NCBI GenBank assembly: GCA_934589065.1
Contig: CAKTNN010000028.1
Coordinates: 1-28,157 of the forward strand
Length of the DNA stretch: 28,157 nt
Reading direction: 5' to 3'
Origin: an uncultured Oscillospiraceae bacterium
GTDB taxonomy: Bacteria; Bacillota; Clostridia; Oscillospirales; Oscillospiraceae
Under the pieces are notes generated by a model. It did no database searches and was not told where the DNA came from. It was given only the letters and a program-made list of their open reading frames with translations. The position numbers and the translations under genes were made by a program. Positions 22,638 through 28,157 of this stretch are shown here, in pieces; position 1 is the stretch's first letter; each line of letters starts with the position of its first letter.

Positions 22638-23465
22638 ATGATTGAAATGCTAAAGGCCGTCCTCTTCGGCATTGTGGAGGGCGTGACGGAATGGCTGCCG
22701 GTGAGCTCCACAGGACACCTGATCCTGCTGGATGAGCTGGTTTCCCTGAACGTTTCCGCTGAATTTAAGAGAATGTTTGATGTGGTCATCCAGCTGGGAG
22801 CAATTCTGGCTGTGGTGGTGCTGTATTTCCACAAGCTCAATCCCTTCTCCCCTCAGAAAAGCCAGGAGGAAAAGAAGCAGACCTGGAGTCTGTGGGCCAA
22901 GGTGATTCTGGCAATCATCCCCTCCGGCGTGGTGGGAGTGCTGTTTGACGACTGGATGGATGCCAACCTGCACACCAGCACTGTGGTCGCCGCCATGCTG
23001 ATTCTCTATGGCGTTGCCTTTGTTCTGGTGGAAAGGGCCTATCAGGGCCGCCATCTGGCAGTGCAGGATGTAAACGACATGGACTATAAAACTGCCATCG
23101 GCATAGGCCTTTTCCAGTGCCTGAGCCTGATTCCCGGCACATCCCGCTCCGGCTCTACCATCCTGGGGGGCATCTTGCTGGGGGCCAGCCGGTCTGCGGC
23201 AGCGGAATTCAGCTTTTTTATGGCGATTCCCACCATGCTGGGGGCCAGCGCCATTAAGCTGCTAAAATTCTTCCTCACCGGCGTGGGCTTTGCCGGAGGG
23301 GAGATCGCCATTTTGCTCATTGGCTGCGTGGTATCCTTCCTGGTGAGCCTGATGGTCATTCGGGGACTTATGTCCTATGTCCGCCAGCACTCCTTCAGCG
23401 TATTCGGGGTATACCGGATTGTGCTGGGCGTGATCGTCCTTGCCTATTTCGCCGTTGTAAAGTAA
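22638..23465 (+). CDS. uppP: Undecaprenyl-diphosphate phosphatase UppP/BacA
   Basis: A 275-residue membrane enzyme that recycles undecaprenyl diphosphate to the monophosphate carrier used for peptidoglycan and other wall polymers; extra copies give bacitracin resistance. The two active-site segments are EGVTEWLPVSSTGH (14-27) and PGTSRSG (166-172, R170). Eight or so membrane helices and length match the family. GAGGTG lies 6-7 bases upstream. It has its own promoter. The neighbouring MBOAT cassette also probably acts at the cell surface, but no direct link is shown. Confidence 0.96.
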   Translation: MIEMLKAVLFGIVEGVTEWLPVSSTGHLILLDELVSLNVSAEFKRMFDVVIQLGAILAVVVLYFHKLNPFSPQKSQEEKKQTWSLWAKVILAIIPSGVVGVLFDDWMDANLHTSTVVAAMLILYGVAFVLVERAYQGRHLAVQDVNDMDYKTAIGIGLFQCLSLIPGTSRSGSTILGGILLGASRSAAAEFSFFMAIPTMLGASAIKLLKFFLTGVGFAGGEIAILLIGCVVSFLVSLMVIRGLMSYVRQHSFSVFGVYRIVLGVIVLAYFAVVK

Positions 23466-23503
23466 AATTCGGCCCTTCCGGCTGAAAACATAGGAGGATT
23501 CCC

Positions 23504-24382
23504 ATGGATTTTGTTCTGGAAAACGAGTATCTCAAGGTAACGGTTACATCCTTTGGCGCTCAGGTCAGCTCCGTGGTGCGTAAGTGCGATGGCGTGGAGC
23601 ATATCTGGCAGGCAGACCCCAGTGTGTGGGGCTACCACGCGCCCATTCTCTTTCCCCATACCGGCAAGGTGGTAAACGATACCATCCATGCCAAGGGAAA
23701 GGACTGCGTTTCCAAGCAGCACGGCTTCGCCCGCACGCGGGAACACAGCCTGGTTTCCCGGGAGAAGACAAAGCTGGTGCTGGAGCTTGTCAGTGATGAA
23801 GAAACCCTGAAAAGCTTTCCCTACGCCTGCTGCCTGAAATCCACCTTCACCCTGGATGGGGATAAGCTCCACCACACCCTGACGGTGGAAAACCGGGACG
23901 AAGAGGCCATGCCCTTTGGTATTGGCTACCATCCCGCCTTCCGGGTGCCCTTTGATGGGAAGCACACCGCCCAGGATTATGAGCTCCGGTTCAGCGATAT
24001 GGAGTCCCCTCTGTGCATCAATAACCTGCCCAAAGGCCTGATGCACGGCAACTTCTACTATCTGGGAACGAATATTGATTCCCTGCCGGTGTGTCCGGAG
24101 TTGTTTGCAAACGACAGCCACTGCATGACGAACCTGGTGTCCTCCACGTTGAGCCTGACCGAAAAGGATACGGGCCGGGCGGTGGTGTGCGATATCCGCG
24201 CCTTCCCCTATACCCTGATTTGGAGCAAGCCGGGGGACGTGAAGTTTGTGTGCATCGAGCCCTGGCACAGCCTGCCGAGCCCGGAAAACGGCAGCACCGA
24301 CTGGCTGGAAAAGCCCGCCGCCGCCATCCTGGCCCCCGGGGAAAGCTGGCAGACCACCCTGACCACCCAGTACAAGCGATAA
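23504..24382 (+). CDS. Aldose 1-epimerase family protein (LacX-like)
   Basis: A 292-residue galactose-mutarotase-like beta-sandwich protein, expected to interconvert sugar anomers in the cytoplasm. Landmarks: WQADPSVWGYHAPILFPHTG near residues 30-50, KQHGFAR with the first catalytic-type His, GIGYHPAFRVPFDG with the second, and CIEPWHSLPSP with the Glu near the C-terminus. These fit the LacX subgroup rather than classical GalM. AGGAGG lies 6 bases before the ATG. It sits 38 bases after uppP and is followed by a strong terminator, so the two may be cotranscribed. The sugar is not predictable. Confidence 0.88.
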   Translation: MDFVLENEYLKVTVTSFGAQVSSVVRKCDGVEHIWQADPSVWGYHAPILFPHTGKVVNDTIHAKGKDCVSKQHGFARTREHSLVSREKTKLVLELVSDEETLKSFPYACCLKSTFTLDGDKLHHTLTVENRDEEAMPFGIGYHPAFRVPFDGKHTAQDYELRFSDMESPLCINNLPKGLMHGNFYYLGTNIDSLPVCPELFANDSHCMTNLVSSTLSLTEKDTGRAVVCDIRAFPYTLIWSKPGDVKFVCIEPWHSLPSPENGSTDWLEKPAAAILAPGESWQTTLTTQYKR

Positions 24383-24387
24383 TGTCC

Positions 24388-24422
24388 GTCACCTCAAGCC
24401 AAGGCTTGGGGTGACATTTTTG
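24388..24422 (+). terminator. Strong terminator after the epimerase gene
   Basis: A 13-base-pair stem with one G-T wobble (24388-24400 with 24403-24415), then ATTTTTG. Confidence 0.88.
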
Positions 24423-24435
24423 CCTGAGGAGGTAT

Positions 24436-24515
24436 CCCACGTCCGAGATTCCCACGGCAGTCTAGCGCCGCAGCGCCGCGCCACCCCTCCCTACACGGGG
24501 AGGGGCTTGGTGTTT
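24436..24515. repeat. Palindromic repeat fragments
   Basis: GAGATTCCCACGGCAGTCTAG ends at a GCGCCGCAG motif matching 22471-22495. It is followed by a CCCCTCCC/GGGAGGGG hairpin (about 24485-24506) of the same type as those at the left edge. No gene is seen between 24423 and 24720 apart from the promoter below. Confidence 0.55.
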
Positions 24516-24589
24516 TCCCATTCAACCGGGGAACGGGCGGCAACAAAACATTGAATTCTGCAATCGCTGCGGGGAATTTGAAAGAAACC

Positions 24590-24618
24590 TTGCTTTTTTA
24601 CCGGAAACGTGGTAATAT
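24590..24618 (+). promoter_or_regulatory. Promoter of the DUF2207-like gene
   Basis: TTGCTT (24590-24595), a 17-base spacer and TAATAT (24613-24618). The leader is about 95 bases and holds a small CCCC ... GGGG hairpin near 24655-24690 that I cannot match to a known riboswitch. Confidence 0.55.
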
Positions 24619-24720
24619 GGTGAAATAATATGGCTTATTATGCTTAGCGCCCCTAGAGAAAAGTCGAAAAACTCCGTGGGGGAAAGCAATTGCAAAACGT
24701 GAATGAAGGAGGGAGTTCCA

Positions 24721-26427
24721 TTGAAGCGACGCATCGCGCTGCTGGCGCTGGTGATTTGCCTGACGGCAGTCTTCTTTTGTATGCCGGTTTCGGCTGCCAG
24801 TACGGCAACCCGGTTGGATTACACCGGTACTGTCAATATTGACGGCGACTGCATGGTCACTGTGCAGATGACCCTTCATCTGGAATCGGCAGAGGAGAAC
24901 CTATACTATCCGCTGCCCGGAAGCGCCACGGGCATTACCGTCAACGGCAGTTCTCCCAGCACCACCCGTTCCGGCGACAATATTCTGGTAAACCTGAGCC
25001 GGCTCACCAGCGGGCAGCCCGGTGACTTTATGATCCAGCTTTCCTACAATCTGCCGAAAGTTGTCACGGTGGCGGATGACCGGAAGAGCCTGAACCTGAG
25101 CCTGCCCATCCTCAGCGGCTTTGCTTACCCCGTAAGCAGCATGAACTACACCATTACCCTTCCTTCGGAAGTAAAGCAGACCCCCAATTTTTACAGCACC
25201 TACCGGCAGAACGGCCTGGCATCGGAGCTGAATCTGGTGGTCAACGGCTCCATGATCACGGGCTCTACCAAGAGCGGCTTTAACGATCACGAGTCCGTCA
25301 GCATGACCATGAACACGGAAACGGATATGTTCCCCGGAGTCAGCACCTATTTGCGCACCGGCAACCCGGAGCTCATTCCCATGGGCATTTTGGCGGGGCT
25401 GGCGCTGGTATACTGGCTGATTTTCCTGCGCACCTTCCCCAGCCGGAAGGAGGAGTGCGTCGTGCCCCCGCCGGGCATGACCGCAGGAGAGGTCCCCAGC
25501 AAGCTGTATCTGCTGGGACCGGATCTGACCACCATGGTGCTGTGCTGGGCACAGCTGGGCTATATCCTCATCCAGGTGGACGGGCGGAGGATCCTGCTGC
25601 ACAAGCGGATGGATATGGGCAACGAGCGCAGCCTTTTTGAGGTGCGCACTTTCCGCACCCTCTTTGGAGAGCGCCGGGTGGTGGATGCTACCGGCAGCCA
25701 ATATGCCAAGGTCCTGCGCAGAACCGCCGCCATGCTCCCCGGAGAAAATGCCATTTGCAGAGCCGGGGAAAGAACGAGAAACATTTACCGCTATCTTCTG
25801 TGCGGCGTCCAGATTTTCCTGGGAATCTGCATGGCAATGAATATGACGGAGATCGGGGCGCTGCAGGTGCTGCTGTCCCTGATTTTTGGTGTGCTGGGTG
25901 TGGCCACTGCCTGGCAGATGCACAAGCTGGCCGTCTGCATTGGCGTGCGGAAGAAAACCGGCATGGTTGCCGCAGGGGTGAGCTATCTTTTGTGGATCGT
26001 CATTGGCCTGACTGCCGGTCAGGTGTGGATTCCCCTGGGCGTTTGCGCAGGGCAGATCCTCCTGGGCTTCCTGGCAGCCATCGGCGGACGGCGGTCGGAT
26101 CTAAACAAGCACGAGGTCGCCCAGCTGCGGGGCCTGCGGGAATACCTGCGGAAGCTGAGCAAGGAAGAGGTGCAGCGGATGATGACCGCCGACCCGGATT
26201 TCTTCTTCCGTATGGCCCCCTACGCCATGGCCCTTGGGGTGCTGCACCCTTATGTGCAGGCCTTTGGTAAGGGAAAAATCGAACAGTGCCCCTACCTGGT
26301 GACCCGTCAAAACGGTCGGCGCAAGGCGGAGGACTGGGAGAAGATCCTGGCAGATACCGCCTACCGGATGGACGACCGGGCGGCAAAAATGGAACTTGAA
26401 AAATGGATGGCAATCCGCTTCCGGTAA
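24721..26427 (+). CDS. DUF2207-like membrane protein
   Basis: A 568-residue protein of unknown function. It has a signal peptide (about 1-25, cut after VSA), an extracellular beta-rich domain (about 26-215), a membrane helix (about 219-238), a cytoplasmic part beginning PPPGMTAGEVPSKLYLLGPD, further hydrophobic helices (about 357-375, 380-400 and 415-457), and a cytoplasmic C-terminal region. The order, the Pro-rich entry and the late DPDFFFRMAPYAMALGV segment match the DUF2207 (YciQ-like) layout. The TTG start at 24721 is chosen because AAGGAGGG lies 7 bases upstream and gives a clean signal peptide; an ATG at 24703 lies before that site. It is transcribed alone. Confidence 0.8.
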   Translation: MKRRIALLALVICLTAVFFCMPVSAASTATRLDYTGTVNIDGDCMVTVQMTLHLESAEENLYYPLPGSATGITVNGSSPSTTRSGDNILVNLSRLTSGQPGDFMIQLSYNLPKVVTVADDRKSLNLSLPILSGFAYPVSSMNYTITLPSEVKQTPNFYSTYRQNGLASELNLVVNGSMITGSTKSGFNDHESVSMTMNTETDMFPGVSTYLRTGNPELIPMGILAGLALVYWLIFLRTFPSRKEECVVPPPGMTAGEVPSKLYLLGPDLTTMVLCWAQLGYILIQVDGRRILLHKRMDMGNERSLFEVRTFRTLFGERRVVDATGSQYAKVLRRTAAMLPGENAICRAGERTRNIYRYLLCGVQIFLGICMAMNMTEIGALQVLLSLIFGVLGVATAWQMHKLAVCIGVRKKTGMVAAGVSYLLWIVIGLTAGQVWIPLGVCAGQILLGFLAAIGGRRSDLNKHEVAQLRGLREYLRKLSKEEVQRMMTADPDFFFRMAPYAMALGVLHPYVQAFGKGKIEQCPYLVTRQNGRRKAEDWEKILADTAYRMDDRAAKMELEKWMAIRFR

Positions 26428-26445
26428 GGAAGCGGATTTGCTTTG
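26412..26445 (+). terminator. Terminator overlapping the DUF2207-like stop codon
   Basis: AATCCGCTTCC (26412-26422) pairs perfectly with GGAAGCGGATT (26428-26438). The TAA stop lies in the five-base loop, and TGCTTTGCTT follows. Confidence 0.75.
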
Positions 26446-26510
26446 CTTCAGCGCCTCATTTTTCGGAAATTTTCAAGTGACGGATATAAAGGCGCTTTCG
26501 GGAAGCGCTA

Positions 26511-26539
26511 TTGCATAATATGTAAAAAGATGGTATAGC
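26511..26539 (+). promoter_or_regulatory. Candidate promoter before the receiver remnant
   Basis: TTGCAT (26511-26516), a 17-base spacer and TATAGC (26534-26539). The -10 box is imperfect. Confidence 0.4.
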
Positions 26540-26596
26540 AGGACGATAAAAAGACATTTTACCTGCATTCTGTAGAGACAAAAGGAGGGATGCGGC

Positions 26597-26821
26597 GTGC
26601 AGATGCCGGAGATGAACGGCAAGGAGGCCGCCCGGGCCATTCGGGCAAGCGACATTCCCTATATCCGAAATATCCCCATTGCCGCGATCACCGCAGATAC
26701 CTTTGCCGAAGACGTGCAGGCTTGCGTGGAGGCGGGAATGAATGCCCACATTGCCAAGCCCATCCATCTGGATCGGGTTATGGCGGTAATTCAGCAATTT
26801 CTGGAAATGAACGGAACATAA
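26597..26821 (+). pseudogene. Truncated response-regulator receiver domain
   Basis: The 74-residue frame matches only the second half of a CheY-like receiver: VQMPEMNGKEAARAIR, then IPIAAITADTFAEDVQACVEAGMNAHIAKPI with the conserved Thr/Ala and Lys regions. The first half, including the phosphate-accepting Asp that should sit just before VQMP, is missing; the codon there is GGC (Gly), and an in-frame TAG stands at 26573. The wording is typical of the C-terminal receiver of a hybrid sensor kinase. A GTG start with AGGAGGG upstream means the fragment might still be translated, but it could not be a working receiver. Confidence 0.65.
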
Positions 26822-26879
26822 AGGAGCGGAAGCTATGAAGAAGAGATGGATGCGCCGCACTGCGGGATGAATAAGAAAA

Positions 26880-26925
26880 CAGGGCATACCATCGCATCGC
26901 TGCGTGGTATGCCCTGCTGTTTCTG
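26880..26925 (+). terminator. Terminator upstream of the toxin locus
   Basis: CAGGGCATACCA (26880-26891) pairs perfectly with TGGTATGCCCTG (26905-26916), and CTGTTTCT follows. It insulates the toxin promoter from upstream transcription. Confidence 0.75.
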
Positions 26926-26926
26926 C

Positions 26927-26955
26927 TTGCAATTCCTCGAATCCTGTGATATGCT
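26927..26955 (+). promoter_or_regulatory. Toxin mRNA promoter
   Basis: TTGCAA (26927-26932), a 17-base spacer and TATGCT (26950-26955), preceded by TGA as an extended -10. Transcription should begin near 26962, exactly where the 5' pairing arm starts. Confidence 0.7.
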
Positions 26956-27002
26956 GTCCGTGGTGCTACCAGTACCCCGGTAGGCAGTTCCCCTCGTTTT
27001 TC

Positions 27003-27044
27003 GGGGGTGATCTCTCTTACCCCCAATCGAAAGAGAGGGGGTGA
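27003..27044 (+). promoter_or_regulatory. Alternative pairing that can hide the toxin ribosome binding site
   Basis: TTACCCCC (27017-27024) can pair with the ribosome binding site GGGGGTGA (27037-27044) or with an identical GGGGGTGA upstream (27003-27010). The two pairings exclude each other, so the leader could switch between hidden and open translation starts. Confidence 0.55.
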
Positions 27045-27049
27045 CGGTT

Positions 27050-27142
27050 ATGGATGTTACATGGGAAGGAATTTTTCAATTCTGCATGGTCATTGTTTCT
27101 GTCATTGCCCTGGTTTTCCAGGCAAATAACAAAGAGAAGTAG
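27050..27142 (+). CDS. Type I toxin, small holin-like membrane peptide
   Basis: A 30-residue peptide beginning MDVTWEGIFQF, with one membrane helix (about residues 8-23, VIVSVIALVF) and a charged tail ending NNKEK. This is the build of the putative holin-like toxins (Hol_Tox, relatives of TxpA/BsrG/BsrE) of Firmicutes, which depolarise or disturb the membrane. GGTGA lies 5 bases upstream. The surroundings support a toxin: its own promoter, a masked ribosome binding site, 5'/3' pairing arms, a terminator and a convergent antisense RNA that covers the stop codon. The size is below usual gene-calling limits, so it is easily missed. Confidence 0.8.
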   Translation: MDVTWEGIFQFCMVIVSVIALVFQANNKEK

Positions 27143-27215
27143 CTGCCAAGCCTCCAAGCAAACAGCCACTTCTCTGTAACCTTGGGGGAGCTGACCTACT
27201 GGTAGCACCCTCTGT
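27122..27215 (-). ncRNA. Antisense RNA antitoxin of the type I toxin
   Basis: Inferred from signals on the minus strand. The promoter gives a start near 27215. The transcript runs through the 3' untranslated region into the last toxin codons and ends at a 13-base-pair hairpin with one G-T wobble (27163-27175 with 27133-27145), followed by TTTGTTATTTG. The predicted RNA is about 90 bases and fully complementary to the toxin mRNA 3' end. It includes the 3' pairing arm, so binding would break the 5'/3' interaction. Control may be by duplex cleavage, translation block, or both. Confidence 0.75.
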
Positions 27216-27221
27216 GTCTAT

Positions 27222-27250
27222 AGTATAGCCCAGGTTTGCCCGTTTGTCAA
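27222..27250 (-). promoter_or_regulatory. Antisense RNA promoter
   Basis: On the minus strand, a perfect TTGACA (27245-27250), a 17-base spacer and TATACT (27222-27227). It is closer to consensus than the toxin promoter, as expected for an antitoxin RNA made in excess. Confidence 0.85.
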
Positions 27251-27252
27251 CC

Positions 27253-27279
27253 ACGCCGCCTTTTGACGGCGTTTTTTCT
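27253..27279 (+). terminator. Toxin mRNA terminator
   Basis: ACGCCG (27253-27258) pairs with CGGCGT (27267-27272) around CCTTTTGA, followed by a T-tract. The toxin mRNA would be about 315 bases. Confidence 0.88.
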
Positions 27280-27315
27280 TGCTTTGCAGAAGAGTGATGT
27301 TATGCGGATTCCTTC

Positions 27316-27355
27316 AAAAATCCCCCCGATTTCCTGGGAAATCGGGGGGATTTTT
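27316..27355. terminator. Bidirectional terminator after glyS
   Basis: A perfect 19-base-pair inverted repeat (27316-27334 with 27337-27355) with A-tracts and T-tracts at both ends. It ends the minus-strand glyS transcript and backs up the toxin terminator. Confidence 0.88.
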
Positions 27356-27362
27356 GCGCTTA

Positions 27363-28157
27363 TCAGAATTCGCACTTCTTGGCAATGTAGTCCTTCAGCT
27401 CACTGATGGGAATCCGTACCTGCTCCATGGTGTCCCGGTCACGGACGGTGACGCAGTTGTCAGCAGGGGTGGTTTCGTCGCCCACGGTCTGGAAGTCCAC
27501 GGTGATGCACAGAGGCGTACCAATTTCGTCCTCCCGGCGGTAGCGTTTGCCGATGGAGCCGGAGTCATCGAAGTCCACCATAAAGTCCTTTTGCAGCTGG
27601 TGGTAGATTTCCTCAGCCTTGGGGCTCAGCTTCTTGCTCAGGGGCAGCACGGCTGCCTTGAAGGGCGCCAGAGCCGGATGCAGGTGCAGCACGGTGCGGA
27701 TATCGGGGTTACCCTTCTTATCCTGACCCACAACCTCTTCGTCATAAGCTTCGCACAGGAAGGCCAGCGCCACACGGTCGCAGCCCAAGGAAGGCTCGAT
27801 GACATAGGGGATGTAGTGCTCGCCCTTTTCCTGATCGAAGTACTCCAGGCTCTTGCCGGAGGCCTCCTGGTGGCGGCCCAGGTCGTAGTTGGTGCGGTCG
27901 GCAATGCCCCACAGCTCGCCCCAGCCGGAGCCGAAGGGGAACTGATACTCAATATCGGTGGTTGCCCGGGAATAGAAGGCCAGCTCTGCGGGCTCATGAT
28001 CCCGCAGCCGGAGGGATTCCTCCTTGATGCCCAGGGAGAGCAGCCAAGATTTGCAGAAGTCCTTCCAGTAGGCAAACCATTCCAGGTCGGTGCCGGGCTG
28101 GCAGAAGAACTCGCACTCCATCTGCTCAAATTCCCGGGTGCGGAAGGTGAAGTTGCC
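27363..28157 (-). CDS. glyS: Glycyl-tRNA synthetase, C-terminal part (cut by window end)
   Basis: 264 residues of the C-terminal part of a class II, homodimeric (eukaryote/Gram-positive type) glycyl-tRNA synthetase. The visible part begins at motif 2 ([17 protein letters not shown]), goes on through [20 protein letters not shown] and motif 3 ([14 protein letters not shown]), and ends with the anticodon-binding domain ([29 protein letters not shown]). An ATG at 28121 is internal, not the start; the gene continues past the right edge. It is not the alpha/beta-type GlyQS enzyme. Confidence 0.95.
   Translation of the reverse strand, partial: GNFTFRTREFEQMECEFFCQPGTDLEWFAYWKDFCKSWLLSLGIKEESLRLRDHEPAELAFYSRATTDIEYQFPFGSGWGELWGIADRTNYDLGRHQEASGKSLEYFDQEKGEHYIPYVIEPSLGCDRVALAFLCEAYDEEVVGQDKKGNPDIRTVLHLHPALAPFKAAVLPLSKKLSPKAEEIYHQLQKDFMVDFDDSGSIGKRYRREDEIGTPLCITVDFQTVGDETTPADNCVTVRDRDTMEQVRIPISELKDYIAKKCEF

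Larger units (their letters stand above)
26962..27209. repeat. 13-base inverted repeat framing the toxin gene
   Basis: GGTGCTACCAGTA (26962-26974) and TACTGGTAGCACC (27197-27209) are perfect complements at the two ends of the predicted toxin mRNA, 222 bases apart. They allow a long-range 5'/3' interaction in the full-length transcript. Confidence 0.85.

Noticed and set aside
24650..24700. Riboswitch in the leader of the DUF2207-like gene
   Set aside because: A small CCCC ... GGGG hairpin is visible, but it matches no riboswitch consensus I know.
26835..26870. 11-codon ORF (MKKRWMRRTAG) with AAGGAG upstream
   Set aside because: It has no recognisable features and sits between a pseudogene and a terminator. 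It is more likely the cut start of a lost gene than a real peptide.

Overview
The window looks like chromosome from a GC-rich gut-type member of Clostridia, probably Oscillospirales (Oscillospiraceae or Ruminococcaceae-like). The reasons are the Gram-positive gene order rimP-nusA-ylxR-ylxQ-infB-rbfA-nrnA-truB-ribF, a NusA without C-terminal acidic repeats, strong GGAGG ribosome binding sites, a PdaA-type deacetylase (usually tied to spore cortex) and many small palindromic repeats between genes. The species call is inference. No rRNA, tRNA, CRISPR array or intact transposase gene was seen.

Layout. 1-1862: an AraC-type regulator (minus strand) inside repeat-rich DNA, including a tandemly duplicated repeat block. 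1863-4476: a sodium:dicarboxylate-family symporter whose substrate-side Arg is Ala, then a polytopic membrane protein of unknown function. 4506-12739: the translation/transcription operon, opened by a good promoter and an intrinsic terminator in the leader, with a repeat lying between infB and rbfA. 12712-15159: a CapA-like membrane-anchored protein and a sigma-like protein with a C-terminal membrane helix, each with its own promoter. 15402-17351 (minus strand): cysK, with a perfect dyad over its -35 box and a leader mini-ORF ending in a Cys codon, followed by a PdaA-like deacetylase whose ribosome binding site lies in a terminator-like hairpin. 17686-22314: a four-gene cassette of amino-acid adenylation enzyme, fold-type III PLP decarboxylase-like enzyme, carrier protein and MBOAT acyltransferase. 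22638-26427: uppP, a LacX-like aldose epimerase and a DUF2207-like membrane protein. 26597-26821: a receiver-domain remnant. 26927-27279: a type I toxin-antitoxin locus with a 30-residue membrane toxin and a convergent antisense RNA. 27363-28157: the C-terminal part of glycyl-tRNA synthetase (minus strand), cut by the window end.

Two parts stand out. The adenylation/decarboxylase/carrier/MBOAT cassette resembles the dlt operon in logic (activate an amino acid, load it on a carrier, pass it to a membrane acyltransferase), but it has a PLP enzyme in place of DltD and DltX, so it may attach an unusual amino acyl group to a surface polymer or lipid. The toxin locus can be drawn in full from sequence: toxin promoter, 5'/3' pairing arms, masked ribosome binding site, toxin ORF, terminator, and a convergent antisense promoter and terminator. 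Neither can be proved by reading alone. Functions rest on motif recognition, not on database searches.
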